A stretch of 45,416 bases of DNA from an uncultured Lachnospiraceae bacterium. Lineage in GTDB: Bacteria > Bacillota > Clostridia > Lachnospirales > Lachnospiraceae. Shown here in pieces: positions 24,163 through 33,467 of this stretch (its first letter is position 1; every line of letters begins with the position of its first letter). The stretch spans positions 1 through 45,416 of the forward strand of contig CADCMM010000028.1 in assembly GCA_902802515.1 (NCBI GenBank). Direction: 5' to 3'. The position numbers and the translations under genes were made by a program. The notes beneath the pieces are model-generated. The model did not search any database and was not told where the DNA came from. It saw only the letters and a list, made by a program, of their open reading frames with translations.

Positions 24163-24960
24163 CTACAGCGCAATCGGCATGGTCACCTGATCCCGTTTTG
24201 CCACCTGTATTGGGAAATCCTCCGCCTTGAATGGATTATCCCCCATGGTGATCTCCGCGCACACTGTGGCGTAGGCCAGCGCCTCATAATTGTTTTCCTT
24301 GCTTAAATGCCCCAGCATGATAAACTTCAGATCATCATGCAGGATTTCACACAGCAGCCGCCCGGCGTTCTCGTTGGAGAGATGGCCCCTTTTTCCAAGG
24401 ATCCTCTGCTTCAGAGGATAAGGGTAAGAGCCCACCTGAAGCATATTGATATCATGATTCGACTCCAGCAGAATGCCGTCCAGCCCCTGCAGATGATCTA
24501 TGATGTAATCGCTGTAACATCCCATATCGGTGGCCACGGCAACTGATTTATCTCCGTTTTTGATCCGATAAGCTACAGGCTGGGCTGCGTCGTGGGAAAT
24601 CCGAAACGGCATGATCTCCAGATCTTGTATCGCAAATCCTTCATCCGCGTGAATTTCGTGGAAAAGTCCTTCCTCGATAACTCCAAGAGATCCGCATTTA
24701 CAGATGGCCTCCCTGGTGCCGGGGGTGGTATAGATAGGTATACCGTATTTCCTGGCCATCACCCCAAGTCCCTTGATATGGTCAGAATGTTCATGGGTGA
24801 TCAGAATTCCATTCAGCTCTTCCGGTTTACGGCCGATGGCTTTCATGCCCTCCGCAATCTTTTTTCCGCTGATTCCGGTGTCCACAAGCACAGCAGTATG
24901 GTCGGAACCAACGTAGATACAGTTTCCGCTGCTGCCGCTGGCTATACTACAAAAATCCAT
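24163..24960 (-). CDS. walJ: Metallo-beta-lactamase fold hydrolase, WalJ/YycJ type
   Basis: 265 residues with a metallo-beta-lactamase fold. The signature MDFCSIASGSSGNCIYVGS and the metal motif His56-x-His58-x-Asp60-His61 in ITHEHSDH are present, with later ligands in FRISHDAAQPV, ATDMGCYSDY and ESNHD. WalJ/YycJ homologues are exonuclease-like enzymes linked to DNA repair and cell-wall growth control in Firmicutes. There is no walRK operon nearby; it overlaps coaE by 14 bp. Confidence 0.88.
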   Translation of the reverse strand: MDFCSIASGSSGNCIYVGSDHTAVLVDTGISGKKIAEGMKAIGRKPEELNGILITHEHSDHIKGLGVMARKYGIPIYTTPGTREAICKCGSLGVIEEGLFHEIHADEGFAIQDLEIMPFRISHDAAQPVAYRIKNGDKSVAVATDMGCYSDYIIDHLQGLDGILLESNHDINMLQVGSYPYPLKQRILGKRGHLSNENAGRLLCEILHDDLKFIMLGHLSKENNYEALAYATVCAEITMGDNPFKAEDFPIQVAKRDQVTMPIAL

Positions 24961-25552
24961 GTTTCTTCAATCCTTCGTCTATTTGTTCATATGTATTTTC
25001 CACATTATCGCCGCTGTTGTCAACCGTAAACTGACAATATTGGCGAAAATACTCTTCCGTATGCTGGGTGCTCATGATCTGCGTGATCTTCTTGTCTGAG
25101 TAGCCGCGGCTTTCCCGCAGGCGCTGCCGGCGAACCCTCTCGTCGGCATGAATGTACCAGATCTCATCACAGATGTGCCCATACCCGTCCTCCAGAAGTA
25201 ACGCAGCCTCCACCACAAAAAGAAAATGTTTCCTGCGTTCCCTCTCTTTATGGATTTCCTTTACCACATACTCCTTTACCGCAGGGTGAACAATGGCGTT
25301 CAGTCTTTTCAGAACTTCCTCCTGCGCAAAAACCATCGCCGCTATCTTTCCCCGGTCAAATCTGCCGTCTCGTCCCAGCACATCCTCTCCGAGCAGCTCT
25401 GTCATAGGACGGTAACAGGAGCCTCCCGGCTCCTGCAAGATTTTGGCCGCCTCATCGCACTGGAGTACCCTGGCCCCATAGCGCTGCTTTAGATAATCCA
25501 GCACGGTGCTCTTTCCTGCCCCCACGCCGCCGGTGATGCCAAGGACGCGCAT
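24947..25552 (-). CDS. coaE: Dephospho-CoA kinase
   Basis: Catalyses the last step of coenzyme A synthesis, phosphorylating the ribose 3' hydroxyl of dephospho-CoA. 201 residues, normal length. The P-loop is GGVGAGKS (8-15), with the CoA-binding LQCDEAAKIL and RLNAIVHPAV motifs and the lid-region RLRESRGYSDKKI. I chose the ATG directly before VLGITGG, 22 bp after the polA stop; the frame runs 18 codons further upstream into polA. The polA-coaE order is common in Clostridia. Confidence 0.95.
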   Translation of the reverse strand: MRVLGITGGVGAGKSTVLDYLKQRYGARVLQCDEAAKILQEPGGSCYRPMTELLGEDVLGRDGRFDRGKIAAMVFAQEEVLKRLNAIVHPAVKEYVVKEIHKERERRKHFLFVVEAALLLEDGYGHICDEIWYIHADERVRRQRLRESRGYSDKKITQIMSTQHTEEYFRQYCQFTVDNSGDNVENTYEQIDEGLKKHGFL

Positions 25553-25574
25553 CTTATTTTCCCCTGTATTCCTC

Positions 25575-28214
25575 TCACTTTGCGTCATACCAGCTCTCTC
25601 CCGCATGCATATCGATCTCCAGTGGAACTGCCAGGTCGGCCGCCTCCATCATTTCCTGTCTCAGGATATCTTTTACCTGTTCCACCTCTGATTTTTCTGT
25701 CTCGATCAGCAATTCGTCATGCACCTGCAAAAGCAGCCGGGAGCTTAGGCCTTCCGTTTTCAGTCTCTCATTAACTCTCACCATGGCGATCTTGATAATA
25801 TCCGCCGCTGTTCCCTGGATCGGCGAGTTCATGGCAACCCGCTCCCCAAAAGAGCGCTGCATAAAATTGCTGGACTTCAGTTCCGGTACCGGGCGGCGTC
25901 TGCCAAAGAGAGTTACTGCATAGCCCTTCGTCTTCGCGTCCTCCACGGCGCCGTCCAGGAAACGTTTGATTCCCGGGTAGGTCCTAAAGTACTGTTCTAT
26001 ATATTCCTGCGCTTCTTTTCTTGTAATGCTCAGATCCTGGCTCAGTCCAAAGGAACTGATCCCGTATACGATTCCAAAATTTACTGCCTTGGCGTTTCTG
26101 CGTTCCAGCGCGGTCACCTGATCCAGAGGCACATGGAATACCTGGGATGCGGTGATCGCGTGGATATCCTGCGCCTCCCCATACGCCCCAATGAGTTGCT
26201 CATCTCCCGACATATGGGCCAGTACCCTCAGCTCGATCTGAGAGTAGTCAGCATCCAGAAAGAGATATCCCTCTTTGGGCACAAATACCTTGCGAAGCTG
26301 CCGTCCAAGTTCAGTCCGTACCGGAATGTTCTGCAGATTGGGATCGGTGCTGCTGATGCGTCCTGTAGCTGTAATGGTCTGGTTAAATTTGCTGTGGATC
26401 CGTCCATCTTCCTGAATGAAGCCGGCCAGCCCATCCGCATACGTTGATTTCAGTTTTGTCAGCTGCCGGTACTCCAGGATCAAGGAAACCAGAGGGTATT
26501 CCTCCGCCAGTTTTTCCAACACATCTGCCGCGGTGGAATAACCGGTCTTTGTTTTTTTTCCGTAAGGCATCTTTAATTTTTCAAACAGGATCACACCCAG
26601 CTGTTTGGGTGAATTGATGTTGAATTCTTCGCCCGCCAACGTGTAGATTTCTGTCTCCAGTTCTAAGATTCTTTTGTGAAGCTGTTCTCCGTAAATCTTC
26701 AGTTCTTCTGCTTTTACCAGGATTCCGGCGTTTTCCATGTCATACAGTGTAAATACCAGAGGCATCTCCACCTCTAAGAACAACTGCTCCATACCGGTTT
26801 CTCTGAGTTTTTCCCAAATTGGTTCCCCCGCTTCAAGAGCGGTCAACGACTGATAGCAGGCAAATTTGGCAAACACTTCCTCATCTTCCCCTGCTGTTTC
26901 TGCCAGTTTTTTCTTACCCAGCAATTCCTCCCGGGATGGATACATATGCCCGGAGTAATCCTTGGCAATATCATCGTAGGTATATTCATTTTTTAATGGA
27001 TTCAGCAAATACGCCCCGATAGCAGCGTCAAAAAACACCGGAGATTTCTCCATATTTAATCTGGGTAACTGCTCTTTCAGATCAATGGTGAAAGCAGACT
27101 TAACATTTCCGATCACACTGCGAAGCTGCTCCAGAAGATATGCCTCCGTAAGAAATCCCTGAACCGGCAAATACGCCGTCTCTTTGTCCAGGCGGGTCAG
27201 CGCTATCCCCAGCAGACATCCATTTTCCAATATCAGCCGGAAACCTACAGATGGATCCGAAGCTGCTTTTGCGAAAAAGGCTTCTGCCTCCCCAAAATCC
27301 GTAATCGTGCGGAAGCGGTTTTCCTCTGTCTCACCTTCCGTACGGCATTCAAACCGGGACAGCATATTTTTAAATTCCAGTTTTTTGCATAGTTCCAGAG
27401 CCTGCTGCGTGTAGAGATTACCGATACGGGCGCTTTCCAGATCCAGCGTGTACGGACTGAGGCGATCAATCGCAGCCAGCTTCTTACTCAGCACCGCCAG
27501 ATCGTAATGTTCCCGAAGAGACTCCTTTGCCTTGTTTGGCTTGATCTCCTCCACATGCTCGTAAGCATTTTCAATAGAGCCATACTCTGAGATAATCTTT
27601 GCTGCTGTTTTTTCCCCTACACCGGGGATGCCCGGGATATTGTCGGATGCGTCTCCCATCAGCGCCTTCAGTTCTATTATCTGAAGCGGCGTTACCTGAT
27701 ACTTATCGATCACATCCTGTGTATGGTAATTCTCAATCTCCGTACCGGTACGCTTTGTCTTTGGTATACGGACACAAGTCTGCTCTGAAGCGATCTGCAG
27801 CAGATCCCGATCCCCGGAAACCACGCAGACCTGAAGCCCCTGCTCTTCCATTTCTCTGGATACCGTTCCCAGCAGATCGTCTGCCTCATAACCTTCCAGC
27901 ATCATCAGGGGGATACCCATGGCTGTCAGCATTTCCTTCATCACCGGAACCTGCTGGTGCAGCTCCTGTGGCATGGGTTTTCGGGTTCCTTTGTAGCCTT
28001 CGTACATTTTGTGACGGAAGGTAGGCGCTTTCAAGTCAAAGGCTACCGCCAGATAATCCGCCTGTTCTTCATCCAGTATCTTAAACATAATATTTAGAAA
28101 CCCGTACACCGCATTGGTGTGGAGACCTTCGCTGTTGGTCAGATCAGGGACCCCATAAAAAGCACGGTTTAAAATACTATGTCCGTCGATCAGTACTATT
28201 TTTTCCTTACTCAC
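25575..28214 (-). CDS. polA: DNA polymerase I
   Basis: 879 residues starting at GTG (VSKEKIVLIDGHS), which overlaps the end of the zinc-finger gene by 8 bases; the reading frame continues upstream inside that gene but matches nothing. The 5' nuclease domain (1-290) shows LIDGHSILNRAFYG, EADDLLG and SGDRDLLQ with the usual acidic residues. The middle domain resembles the 3'-5' exonuclease fold, but the Asp-x-Glu motif reads FRLILENG, so proofreading is probably lost, as in Bacillus and Taq polymerases. The polymerase domain has motif A DADYSQIELR, motif B RRNAKAVNFGIVYG and motif C QVHDEL. It serves in Okazaki fragment processing and repair. Confidence 0.96.
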   Translation of the reverse strand: MSKEKIVLIDGHSILNRAFYGVPDLTNSEGLHTNAVYGFLNIMFKILDEEQADYLAVAFDLKAPTFRHKMYEGYKGTRKPMPQELHQQVPVMKEMLTAMGIPLMMLEGYEADDLLGTVSREMEEQGLQVCVVSGDRDLLQIASEQTCVRIPKTKRTGTEIENYHTQDVIDKYQVTPLQIIELKALMGDASDNIPGIPGVGEKTAAKIISEYGSIENAYEHVEEIKPNKAKESLREHYDLAVLSKKLAAIDRLSPYTLDLESARIGNLYTQQALELCKKLEFKNMLSRFECRTEGETEENRFRTITDFGEAEAFFAKAASDPSVGFRLILENGCLLGIALTRLDKETAYLPVQGFLTEAYLLEQLRSVIGNVKSAFTIDLKEQLPRLNMEKSPVFFDAAIGAYLLNPLKNEYTYDDIAKDYSGHMYPSREELLGKKKLAETAGEDEEVFAKFACYQSLTALEAGEPIWEKLRETGMEQLFLEVEMPLVFTLYDMENAGILVKAEELKIYGEQLHKRILELETEIYTLAGEEFNINSPKQLGVILFEKLKMPYGKKTKTGYSTAADVLEKLAEEYPLVSLILEYRQLTKLKSTYADGLAGFIQEDGRIHSKFNQTITATGRISSTDPNLQNIPVRTELGRQLRKVFVPKEGYLFLDADYSQIELRVLAHMSGDEQLIGAYGEAQDIHAITASQVFHVPLDQVTALERRNAKAVNFGIVYGISSFGLSQDLSITRKEAQEYIEQYFRTYPGIKRFLDGAVEDAKTKGYAVTLFGRRRPVPELKSSNFMQRSFGERVAMNSPIQGTAADIIKIAMVRVNERLKTEGLSSRLLLQVHDELLIETEKSEVEQVKDILRQEMMEAADLAVPLEIDMHAGESWYDAK

Positions 28215-28689
28215 GCTCCATTGCTCCCATCTTGGTTTTGTGTTCGGTTTCGCTTTCCATTTCATTCCCGGTCTCTGTGTGGGTTTCGCTTTCCGTGTCT
28301 CCGTGATATCCATAGATGATCCGGTAAACAGTGGTACCTCTGCTGCCTTTTTCACCATGTAGTTCAAAACTGGTTAATACTGTCAGCAGCAGCAAAAGCT
28401 CCGCCACCAGAACAATGGAAAAACGAAAAAGGCGATATGCCTTTCTCCAGTAAAGATACCGCCTTGTATTTTTTATATCCTCCATCAGTTTTCCCTGAAA
28501 ATCGAAGCCATCCGTATCCGGATTCCTGTCGGCTCCTCCCAGTGTCTCATAAATGGAAAAATAGATTTCCAACTCTTCGTAACATTCCGGACAGTGCTCC
28601 ACATGCTCCAGAAACTGCTCCATTTCCCGATCAGAAAGCTGCTTTTCTATATAAAGTTTTACCAGCTGCTGCGTCTCACTGCACTTCAT
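28207..28689 (-). CDS. Zinc-finger anti-sigma-like membrane protein
   Basis: 160 residues. The N-terminus has a zf-HC2 type motif (MKCSETQQLVKLYIEKQL...HVEHCPECYEEL: His-x3-Cys-x2-Cys), followed by a linker, one membrane segment (about 92-110, FSIVLVAELLLLLTVLTSF) and a Glu/Thr-rich outer tail of about 45 residues. This is the layout of ZAS-type anti-sigma factors, but no sigma factor gene is adjacent, so the partner is unknown. Start ATG with GGAGGG at about 6 bases. It follows the GH13 gene by 18 bp and overlaps polA by 8 bp. Confidence 0.75.
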   Translation of the reverse strand: MKCSETQQLVKLYIEKQLSDREMEQFLEHVEHCPECYEELEIYFSIYETLGGADRNPDTDGFDFQGKLMEDIKNTRRYLYWRKAYRLFRFSIVLVAELLLLLTVLTSFELHGEKGSRGTTVYRIIYGYHGDTESETHTETGNEMESETEHKTKMGAMERE

Positions 28690-28707
28690 ATATTGCCCTC
28701 CCTGTGT

Positions 28708-30249
28708 TTACTTCATAATCAGGAACGATTGAGCATCCAGCCTGATCTGCCCATCCGCCAATTCTCCTCCTCCGATGGAGAAAATGATTTCCTTCCCTGT
28801 CACATCTGCTTTAACGGCGGCATTTTCCCCGGAAGGATTCAATGCCACCAAGATCTGACCTCTTCGGTAAACAAGGGGCTGTTCTTTTTTCCCGATAATA
28901 ATCTCCAGATTCGCATCGGCCTGCAGATCCGGCTGTTCCTGGCGCAGAGCCAGAATCGCTTTCACCGTATTGAGCAAGGAAGCCGGATCCCTCTCCTGCG
29001 CCTCAACAGTGGGTGCGTCCTGCGCCGGATCCACCGGAAGGTAAAGACTGTCCTGGCATCCTTCTGAAAAGCCGAGATTCTTTCCACTGTTCCACTGCAT
29101 CGGCGTGCGGGAGCCGGTTCTGGTGTATCCCCCCTCCTTGGTGGGCAGCTGCAGATACCTCATACCGATCTCATCTCCGTAATACAAAAACGGAACGCCC
29201 GGCATGGTAAACAGGAACGCATACGCAAGTTTTAATTCTTTATAATCCAAACTATAGCGCGGCCGAAACGTGTCATGATTACAGGTGAACATGGAAATAT
29301 ACCCGGTATCTTTCGTATCCTCATACCAGTCCATGTACTGATCCAGGAAACGGCGGATGTCTCCCTTTCCATCCTTGCGGAAATAGCTGTTATCCTCTCC
29401 CGATGGATCCTCATAGTCTCTAAGCAGCGTGGAATAACCATTTCCCCGGTGATTCAGATAAAAGTCCATATCAAAACCTGCCCGCAGGGCAACTTTCGGA
29501 TTGCACCACTCTGACACCATGGCTGCCTCCGGGAATTCATTGTCCAGCATCCCGCGCACATTCTTCCAGACCTCACAAGTCCCGCTCTTATTCTCGTCAT
29601 CATATTTGACCAGAGAATCAGCCATATCTACCCGAAAGCCATCACAGCCATGACTGAGCCAAAAACGCATGATGTCCTTGAGTGCCTCCACCGTGGCCTT
29701 TACATCCGGATGGTCTACGGGAAGCTGCCAGGGCTTGCGCGGTTTCAGAAAGCCGTAATTAAGCGCCGGCTGACATTTAAAAAAGTTCAGGATATAGGCC
29801 GCGTTTCTGTCACTCTCCCCCGCAATGTACGGAAGGCCGTCGCCTCCCTCAAACCATCCGTCCGTCCAGATATAGCGGTTAGAAAATTCGTTTTTTTCAT
29901 CCTTTTTGCTCTCCAAAAACCAGGCATTCTCCTCGGAGGTATGTCCCGGCACCAGATCAAGCAGCACATGCATCCCCCTGTTATGCGCCTCCCCAAACAG
30001 ACGGTACAGATCGCTGTTCGTGCCGTAACGCGGGGCAACCTTTTTATAATCCCGTACGTCATATCCCCCGTCCTTGAACGGAGAGTCGTAACACGGATTG
30101 ATCCAAAGGGCATTGCAGCCAAGATCCCGGATATAATCCAACTTTTCAATGATCCCGTTGATATCACCGATGCCATCTTTGTTGGTGTCATAAAATGACT
30201 GGGGATAGATCTCGTAAAATACTGCATTTTTCAACCAAGCAGCTGACAT
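28708..30249 (-). CDS. GH13 family alpha-glucosidase-like enzyme
   Basis: 513 residues of a (beta/alpha)8 alpha-amylase family hydrolase without signal peptide, so cytoplasmic. The conserved regions are present: LLDLVPGHTS (region I), GFRVDMADS with the nucleophile Asp (II), AAMVSEWCNP with the acid/base Glu (III) and FTCNHDTFRP with the transition-state Asp (IV). The N-terminal YEIYPQSFYDTNKDGIGDI matches the oligo-1,6-glucosidase/trehalose-type subgroup; the exact substrate is not clear. A C-terminal beta domain (about 430-513) completes the fold. Start ATG with GGGAGG at 9 bases. There are no sugar transporter genes nearby. It is transcribed from beside a repeat element. Confidence 0.88.
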   Translation of the reverse strand: MSAAWLKNAVFYEIYPQSFYDTNKDGIGDINGIIEKLDYIRDLGCNALWINPCYDSPFKDGGYDVRDYKKVAPRYGTNSDLYRLFGEAHNRGMHVLLDLVPGHTSEENAWFLESKKDEKNEFSNRYIWTDGWFEGGDGLPYIAGESDRNAAYILNFFKCQPALNYGFLKPRKPWQLPVDHPDVKATVEALKDIMRFWLSHGCDGFRVDMADSLVKYDDENKSGTCEVWKNVRGMLDNEFPEAAMVSEWCNPKVALRAGFDMDFYLNHRGNGYSTLLRDYEDPSGEDNSYFRKDGKGDIRRFLDQYMDWYEDTKDTGYISMFTCNHDTFRPRYSLDYKELKLAYAFLFTMPGVPFLYYGDEIGMRYLQLPTKEGGYTRTGSRTPMQWNSGKNLGFSEGCQDSLYLPVDPAQDAPTVEAQERDPASLLNTVKAILALRQEQPDLQADANLEIIIGKKEQPLVYRRGQILVALNPSGENAAVKADVTGKEIIFSIGGGELADGQIRLDAQSFLIMK

Positions 30250-30316
30250 ATGTTTGTTCCTCCCTGTTAATCTTGTATTCACGATTCGAGATTTTCTCTC
30301 GTCAATCAATGATTAT

Positions 30317-30441
30317 ATGATGTAAGAGCAAGTAGCCACGTTAGTGGCGGATTGCGAATGTTTCAGGAGCGCGGGAACACTCAGTGTGGAGCGCTCCGCA
30401 TCATAGTTGGGGGCAAAAGACCTTTTGACCTCTCACATCAT
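30317..30441. repeat. 125-bp ATGATGTAAG element overlapping the end of rseP
   Basis: The ends ATGATGTAAGAG (30317-30328) and CTCTCACATCAT (30430-30441) are inverted repeats with one mismatch and match those of the short palindrome at 23776-23815. Inside, GGAGCGC (30366-30372) pairs with GCGCTCC, and CAAAAG with CTTTTG. It carries no gene of its own, yet it contains the last codons and stop of rseP. It looks like a non-autonomous mobile palindrome. Confidence 0.75.
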
Positions 30442-31465
30442 TAAACATAACCACAACCATCAGTATCATCAGAGCCATCAGTCCCGCAAAATGTATCTTG
30501 GCCTCTGTTTCCGGATCCAGCCGTTTTCTGCGGATTGCTTCTATGATCAGAAACACAAGACGTCCGCCATCCAGGGCAGGTATCGGAAGAAGATTCATGA
30601 CGCCCAGGTTTGCGCTGAGCAAAATTGAAATATTCAGCATGTTCAGCCAGATATAAAACGCGCCGTCCTGTCGGCTCTCTTCATAGGTCTCTCCTATCAT
30701 ATCCACCACGCCCACAGGACCGGACACATCGTTTAATGTCACCTGCCCCAGGAACATCATCTTCAAACCCTGAAATGTGGTATCAATCCAAAACTTCACT
30801 TCATAGGCGCTGTACGCAAGCACCTCAAGAGAGTCTCCTTTCGTCCGGTAGTTGCTGCTGCCGGAAATGCCCAGGACATAACGGCCATAGCCGTTATCCA
30901 CCGGCGTAAGTTCCGCCGTTTTCTTTTCTCCGTCATGTATATACTCGATCCTGACCGGCTTTCCGCTCTGGAACTCCTGTTGATGAAACGTCGTATAGTT
31001 GGAAATCTCCCGATAAACATGAATTGTTTTTCCATTTATTTTTGTTATGACGTCTCCGGCCAAAATCCCTGCCTCTGCAGCAGGATAACCTTCTGTCACG
31101 CCAAGCAGCACCGGTTTATCATATCCGATGCTGGCAATAATAAAAACGGAAAGCACATATGCCAGAATAAAATTAAAGATTGGCCCTGCCGCGATCACTG
31201 AGATCCTGGCCCACACAGACTTGCTGCCAAAGGTTCCCTCCCCGGCATCTTCCATGTCCTCTCCCAGCATCATACAGGATCCTCCGAAAGGAAGCAGTTT
31301 CCAGGAATAACGCGTACCGCCCTTTACGGTACTCAGGATCCGCGGTCCCATCCCCAGAGAAAATTCGGTTACGGTTATTCCATTAAATTTAGCCAGAAGG
31401 AAATGCCCCAACTCATGAAAAATAACGATCAAGCTGAAAATCAGTAACGCAATAACGATTTTCAA
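30401..31465 (-). CDS. rseP: Site-2 membrane metalloprotease RseP
   Basis: 354 residues, an intramembrane zinc protease of the RseP/RasP type that cuts membrane-bound anti-sigma factors and signal peptide remnants. The zinc motif HELGH (17-21) is in the first membrane helix; a PDZ domain lies at about 115-190 (GVTEGYPAAEAGILAGDVITKING), and the third metal ligand is in NLLPIPALDGGRL. The start is a TTG one base after the dxr stop with AGGTGG inside the end of dxr. The C-terminal 11 residues (VRGQKVFCPQL) and the stop codon come from a repeat element, not from ordinary rseP sequence. Confidence 0.93.
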   Translation of the reverse strand: MKIVIALLIFSLIVIFHELGHFLLAKFNGITVTEFSLGMGPRILSTVKGGTRYSWKLLPFGGSCMMLGEDMEDAGEGTFGSKSVWARISVIAAGPIFNFILAYVLSVFIIASIGYDKPVLLGVTEGYPAAEAGILAGDVITKINGKTIHVYREISNYTTFHQQEFQSGKPVRIEYIHDGEKKTAELTPVDNGYGRYVLGISGSSNYRTKGDSLEVLAYSAYEVKFWIDTTFQGLKMMFLGQVTLNDVSGPVGVVDMIGETYEESRQDGAFYIWLNMLNISILLSANLGVMNLLPIPALDGGRLVFLIIEAIRRKRLDPETEAKIHFAGLMALMILMVVVMFNDVRGQKVFCPQL

Positions 31466-31466
31466 T

Positions 31467-32618
31467 TTACCACCTGCTTTCAATCATTTCATATACGCTC
31501 TGTTCTGTTTCAAGGATCTGCTCCACGGTGGGATTATCCAACACTGTATGCATCTCCATACAGTAAGCAATAATATCGTAGATTTCCAGAAACCTTATCT
31601 TCCGATCCAGGAATTTTGCCACAGCCCGCTCATTAGAGGCGTTAAATACAGTGGGCATGGAGCCGCCTGTACCTGACGCCTGAAAGGCATATTTCAGCCC
31701 CAGGAAGGTGTCCACATCCGGATCCTCAAAGGTCAGACTCCCCAGCTTCGCAAAGTCCAAACGATCTCCGCTTAAAAATCTCCGCTCCGGATAATACAGG
31801 GCATATTGGATAGGCAGTTTCATGTCCGGAGTTCCCAGCTGGGCAATAATAGCGCCATCCACATATTCTACCATGGAATGGATCACGCTCTGAGGCTGAA
31901 CCACAACCTGGATGCGATCCAAGTCCACGCCAAACAGCCATTTTGCCTCCATCACCTCCAGTCCCTTATTCACCAGTGTAGCAGAGTCAATAGTAATCTT
32001 TCTGCCCATGCTCCAGTTAGGATGCTTCAAGGCATCTTCCACCTGGATATGTCCCAGTTCGTCCCGCTTTTTTCCCCGGAATGGACCGCCGGATGCCGTC
32101 AGCAATATCTTTGCGATCTGGTCAGGGTTCTCTCCATTCAGGGACTGGAAGATTGCGCTGTGTTCGCTGTCCACCGGCAGGATCCTCACATCGCATCGTT
32201 TTGCCAGCGGCATTATGATGTGTCCAGCAGTAACAAGAGTTTCCTTGTTGGCCAGGGCAATATCCTTTCCTGCTTTGATCGCCTCAATGGTGGGAACAAT
32301 ACCGATCATCCCCACAATGGCCGTCACCAGTATTTCGGTCTCCGGAAGCACGGAGATTTCAATCAGTCCCTCCATGCCGGAGACAATCTTGACCTCAACA
32401 TCCGCCGTAGAGGCGCGAAGTTTTGACGCATCCTCCTCACTCCATACAGCCGCTATCCTGGGGCCAAATTCCCGGATCTGTTCTTCCAGCTTCCGTATAT
32501 TATGCCCGGCCGCCAAAGCAGCCACTTTTATATCCCCATTGGCTCTTACCACTTCCAACGTCTGTGTTCCAATGGAACCTGTGGAGCCTAAAATCGCTAT
32601 TGTTTTTAACGTATCCAT
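31467..32618 (-). CDS. dxr: 1-deoxy-D-xylulose 5-phosphate reductoisomerase
   Basis: Converts DXP to 2-C-methyl-D-erythritol 4-phosphate with NADPH, the committed step of the MEP isoprenoid pathway. 383 residues. The NADPH-binding loop AILGSTGSIGTQTLEV, the metal and substrate residues in LPVDSEHSAIFQ, LTASGGPFRG and MGRKITIDSATLVNKGLEVMEA, and PTVFNASNERAV are all present. Start ATG with GAGGG at 5 bases. It feeds isoprenyl precursors to uppS two genes upstream in the same cluster. Confidence 0.97.
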   Translation of the reverse strand: MDTLKTIAILGSTGSIGTQTLEVVRANGDIKVAALAAGHNIRKLEEQIREFGPRIAAVWSEEDASKLRASTADVEVKIVSGMEGLIEISVLPETEILVTAIVGMIGIVPTIEAIKAGKDIALANKETLVTAGHIIMPLAKRCDVRILPVDSEHSAIFQSLNGENPDQIAKILLTASGGPFRGKKRDELGHIQVEDALKHPNWSMGRKITIDSATLVNKGLEVMEAKWLFGVDLDRIQVVVQPQSVIHSMVEYVDGAIIAQLGTPDMKLPIQYALYYPERRFLSGDRLDFAKLGSLTFEDPDVDTFLGLKYAFQASGTGGSMPTVFNASNERAVAKFLDRKIRFLEIYDIIAYCMEMHTVLDNPTVEQILETEQSVYEMIESRW

Positions 32619-32646
32619 ATTTCCCTCTATTCTTCCGTCTGGGTTT

Positions 32647-33456
32647 TTATGCAAACAATGTAGCCAGCAGCCAGATCACCGGAGCAGTGAAAATCACGCT
32701 GTCAAAGCGATCCATAATTCCTCCGTGCCCCGGGATCAGCTTTCCGTAATCCTTAATCCCGTGATTTCTCTTGATGGCAGAGGCTGCCAGATCCCCTACC
32801 ATGGAAATCAGCGCGCCCACAGCGCAAATCAGCGCATAAACAAACATCTTGCTGCAGCCATCTTCCAGATGGCTGCCAACAGCCGCAGCGTAAACAGCAC
32901 CCAGCAGGGCTGCTCCCAATACGCCTCCCACAGCGCCCTCTACGGATTTTTTCGGGCTCAGCTTCGGTGACATCTTATGTTTTCCCATCAACATCCCCAC
33001 ACAGTAGGCACAGGTATCACAACCCCAGGAGCAGAGAAAAATCAGCCATACTATAAACTTCCCATCCTGCAGATTTCTGGTCTGATAAATAAAGGACAGC
33101 ATTACCGCTACATAGACTATACCGAAGAAAGCAGCCATCACCTGCTCAGACCGGTAACGGGGATAAGCGAATACATAGACAAACATCAAGGCGATCAGTG
33201 CAATGATAAGCCCTGTGATAGTATATGCAGATGTGTTAAAATATAACAGAATGTAGTAAAGGATCGCCCCCAGATAACCTGCGACCGCCAGCAAAGAGAC
33301 CGTTTCCTCCTCTACCTTCGTTGCCCGGTAAAGTTCATGCATTCCAATCAGCGAAACTCCCAGCATCGTAAAGAACAGAACCGATCCTCCCGTGATGATC
33401 GTGACCAGAGCCACAGCCACTAACACAATACCACTGATAAGCCGCGTTACAAACAC
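32647..33456 (-). CDS. cdsA: Phosphatidate cytidylyltransferase
   Basis: Makes CDP-diacylglycerol for phospholipid synthesis in the membrane. 269 residues, about eight membrane helices, with the signature near the C-terminus (SMVGDLAASAIKRNHGIKDYGKLIPGHGGIMDRFDS), which holds the metal-binding Asp residues. It starts with GTG, AGGAGG at 8 bases, 11 bp after uppS, and precedes dxr by 28 bp. The order uppS-cdsA-dxr-rseP is the usual one in Firmicutes. Confidence 0.95.
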   Translation of the reverse strand: MFVTRLISGIVLVAVALVTIITGGSVLFFTMLGVSLIGMHELYRATKVEEETVSLLAVAGYLGAILYYILLYFNTSAYTITGLIIALIALMFVYVFAYPRYRSEQVMAAFFGIVYVAVMLSFIYQTRNLQDGKFIVWLIFLCSWGCDTCAYCVGMLMGKHKMSPKLSPKKSVEGAVGGVLGAALLGAVYAAAVGSHLEDGCSKMFVYALICAVGALISMVGDLAASAIKRNHGIKDYGKLIPGHGGIMDRFDSVIFTAPVIWLLATLFA

Positions 33457-33467
33457 TTTTATTCCTC

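Noticed and set aside
28215..28367. A polA start 51 codons further upstream.
   Set aside because: The extra sequence is the out-of-frame reading of the zinc-finger gene; the family sequence begins at the GTG (VSKEKIVLIDG).
31912..32970. A 352-codon plus-strand frame opposite dxr and cdsA.
   Set aside because: Both minus-strand genes are unmistakable; the plus frame is a shadow of their codon bias.
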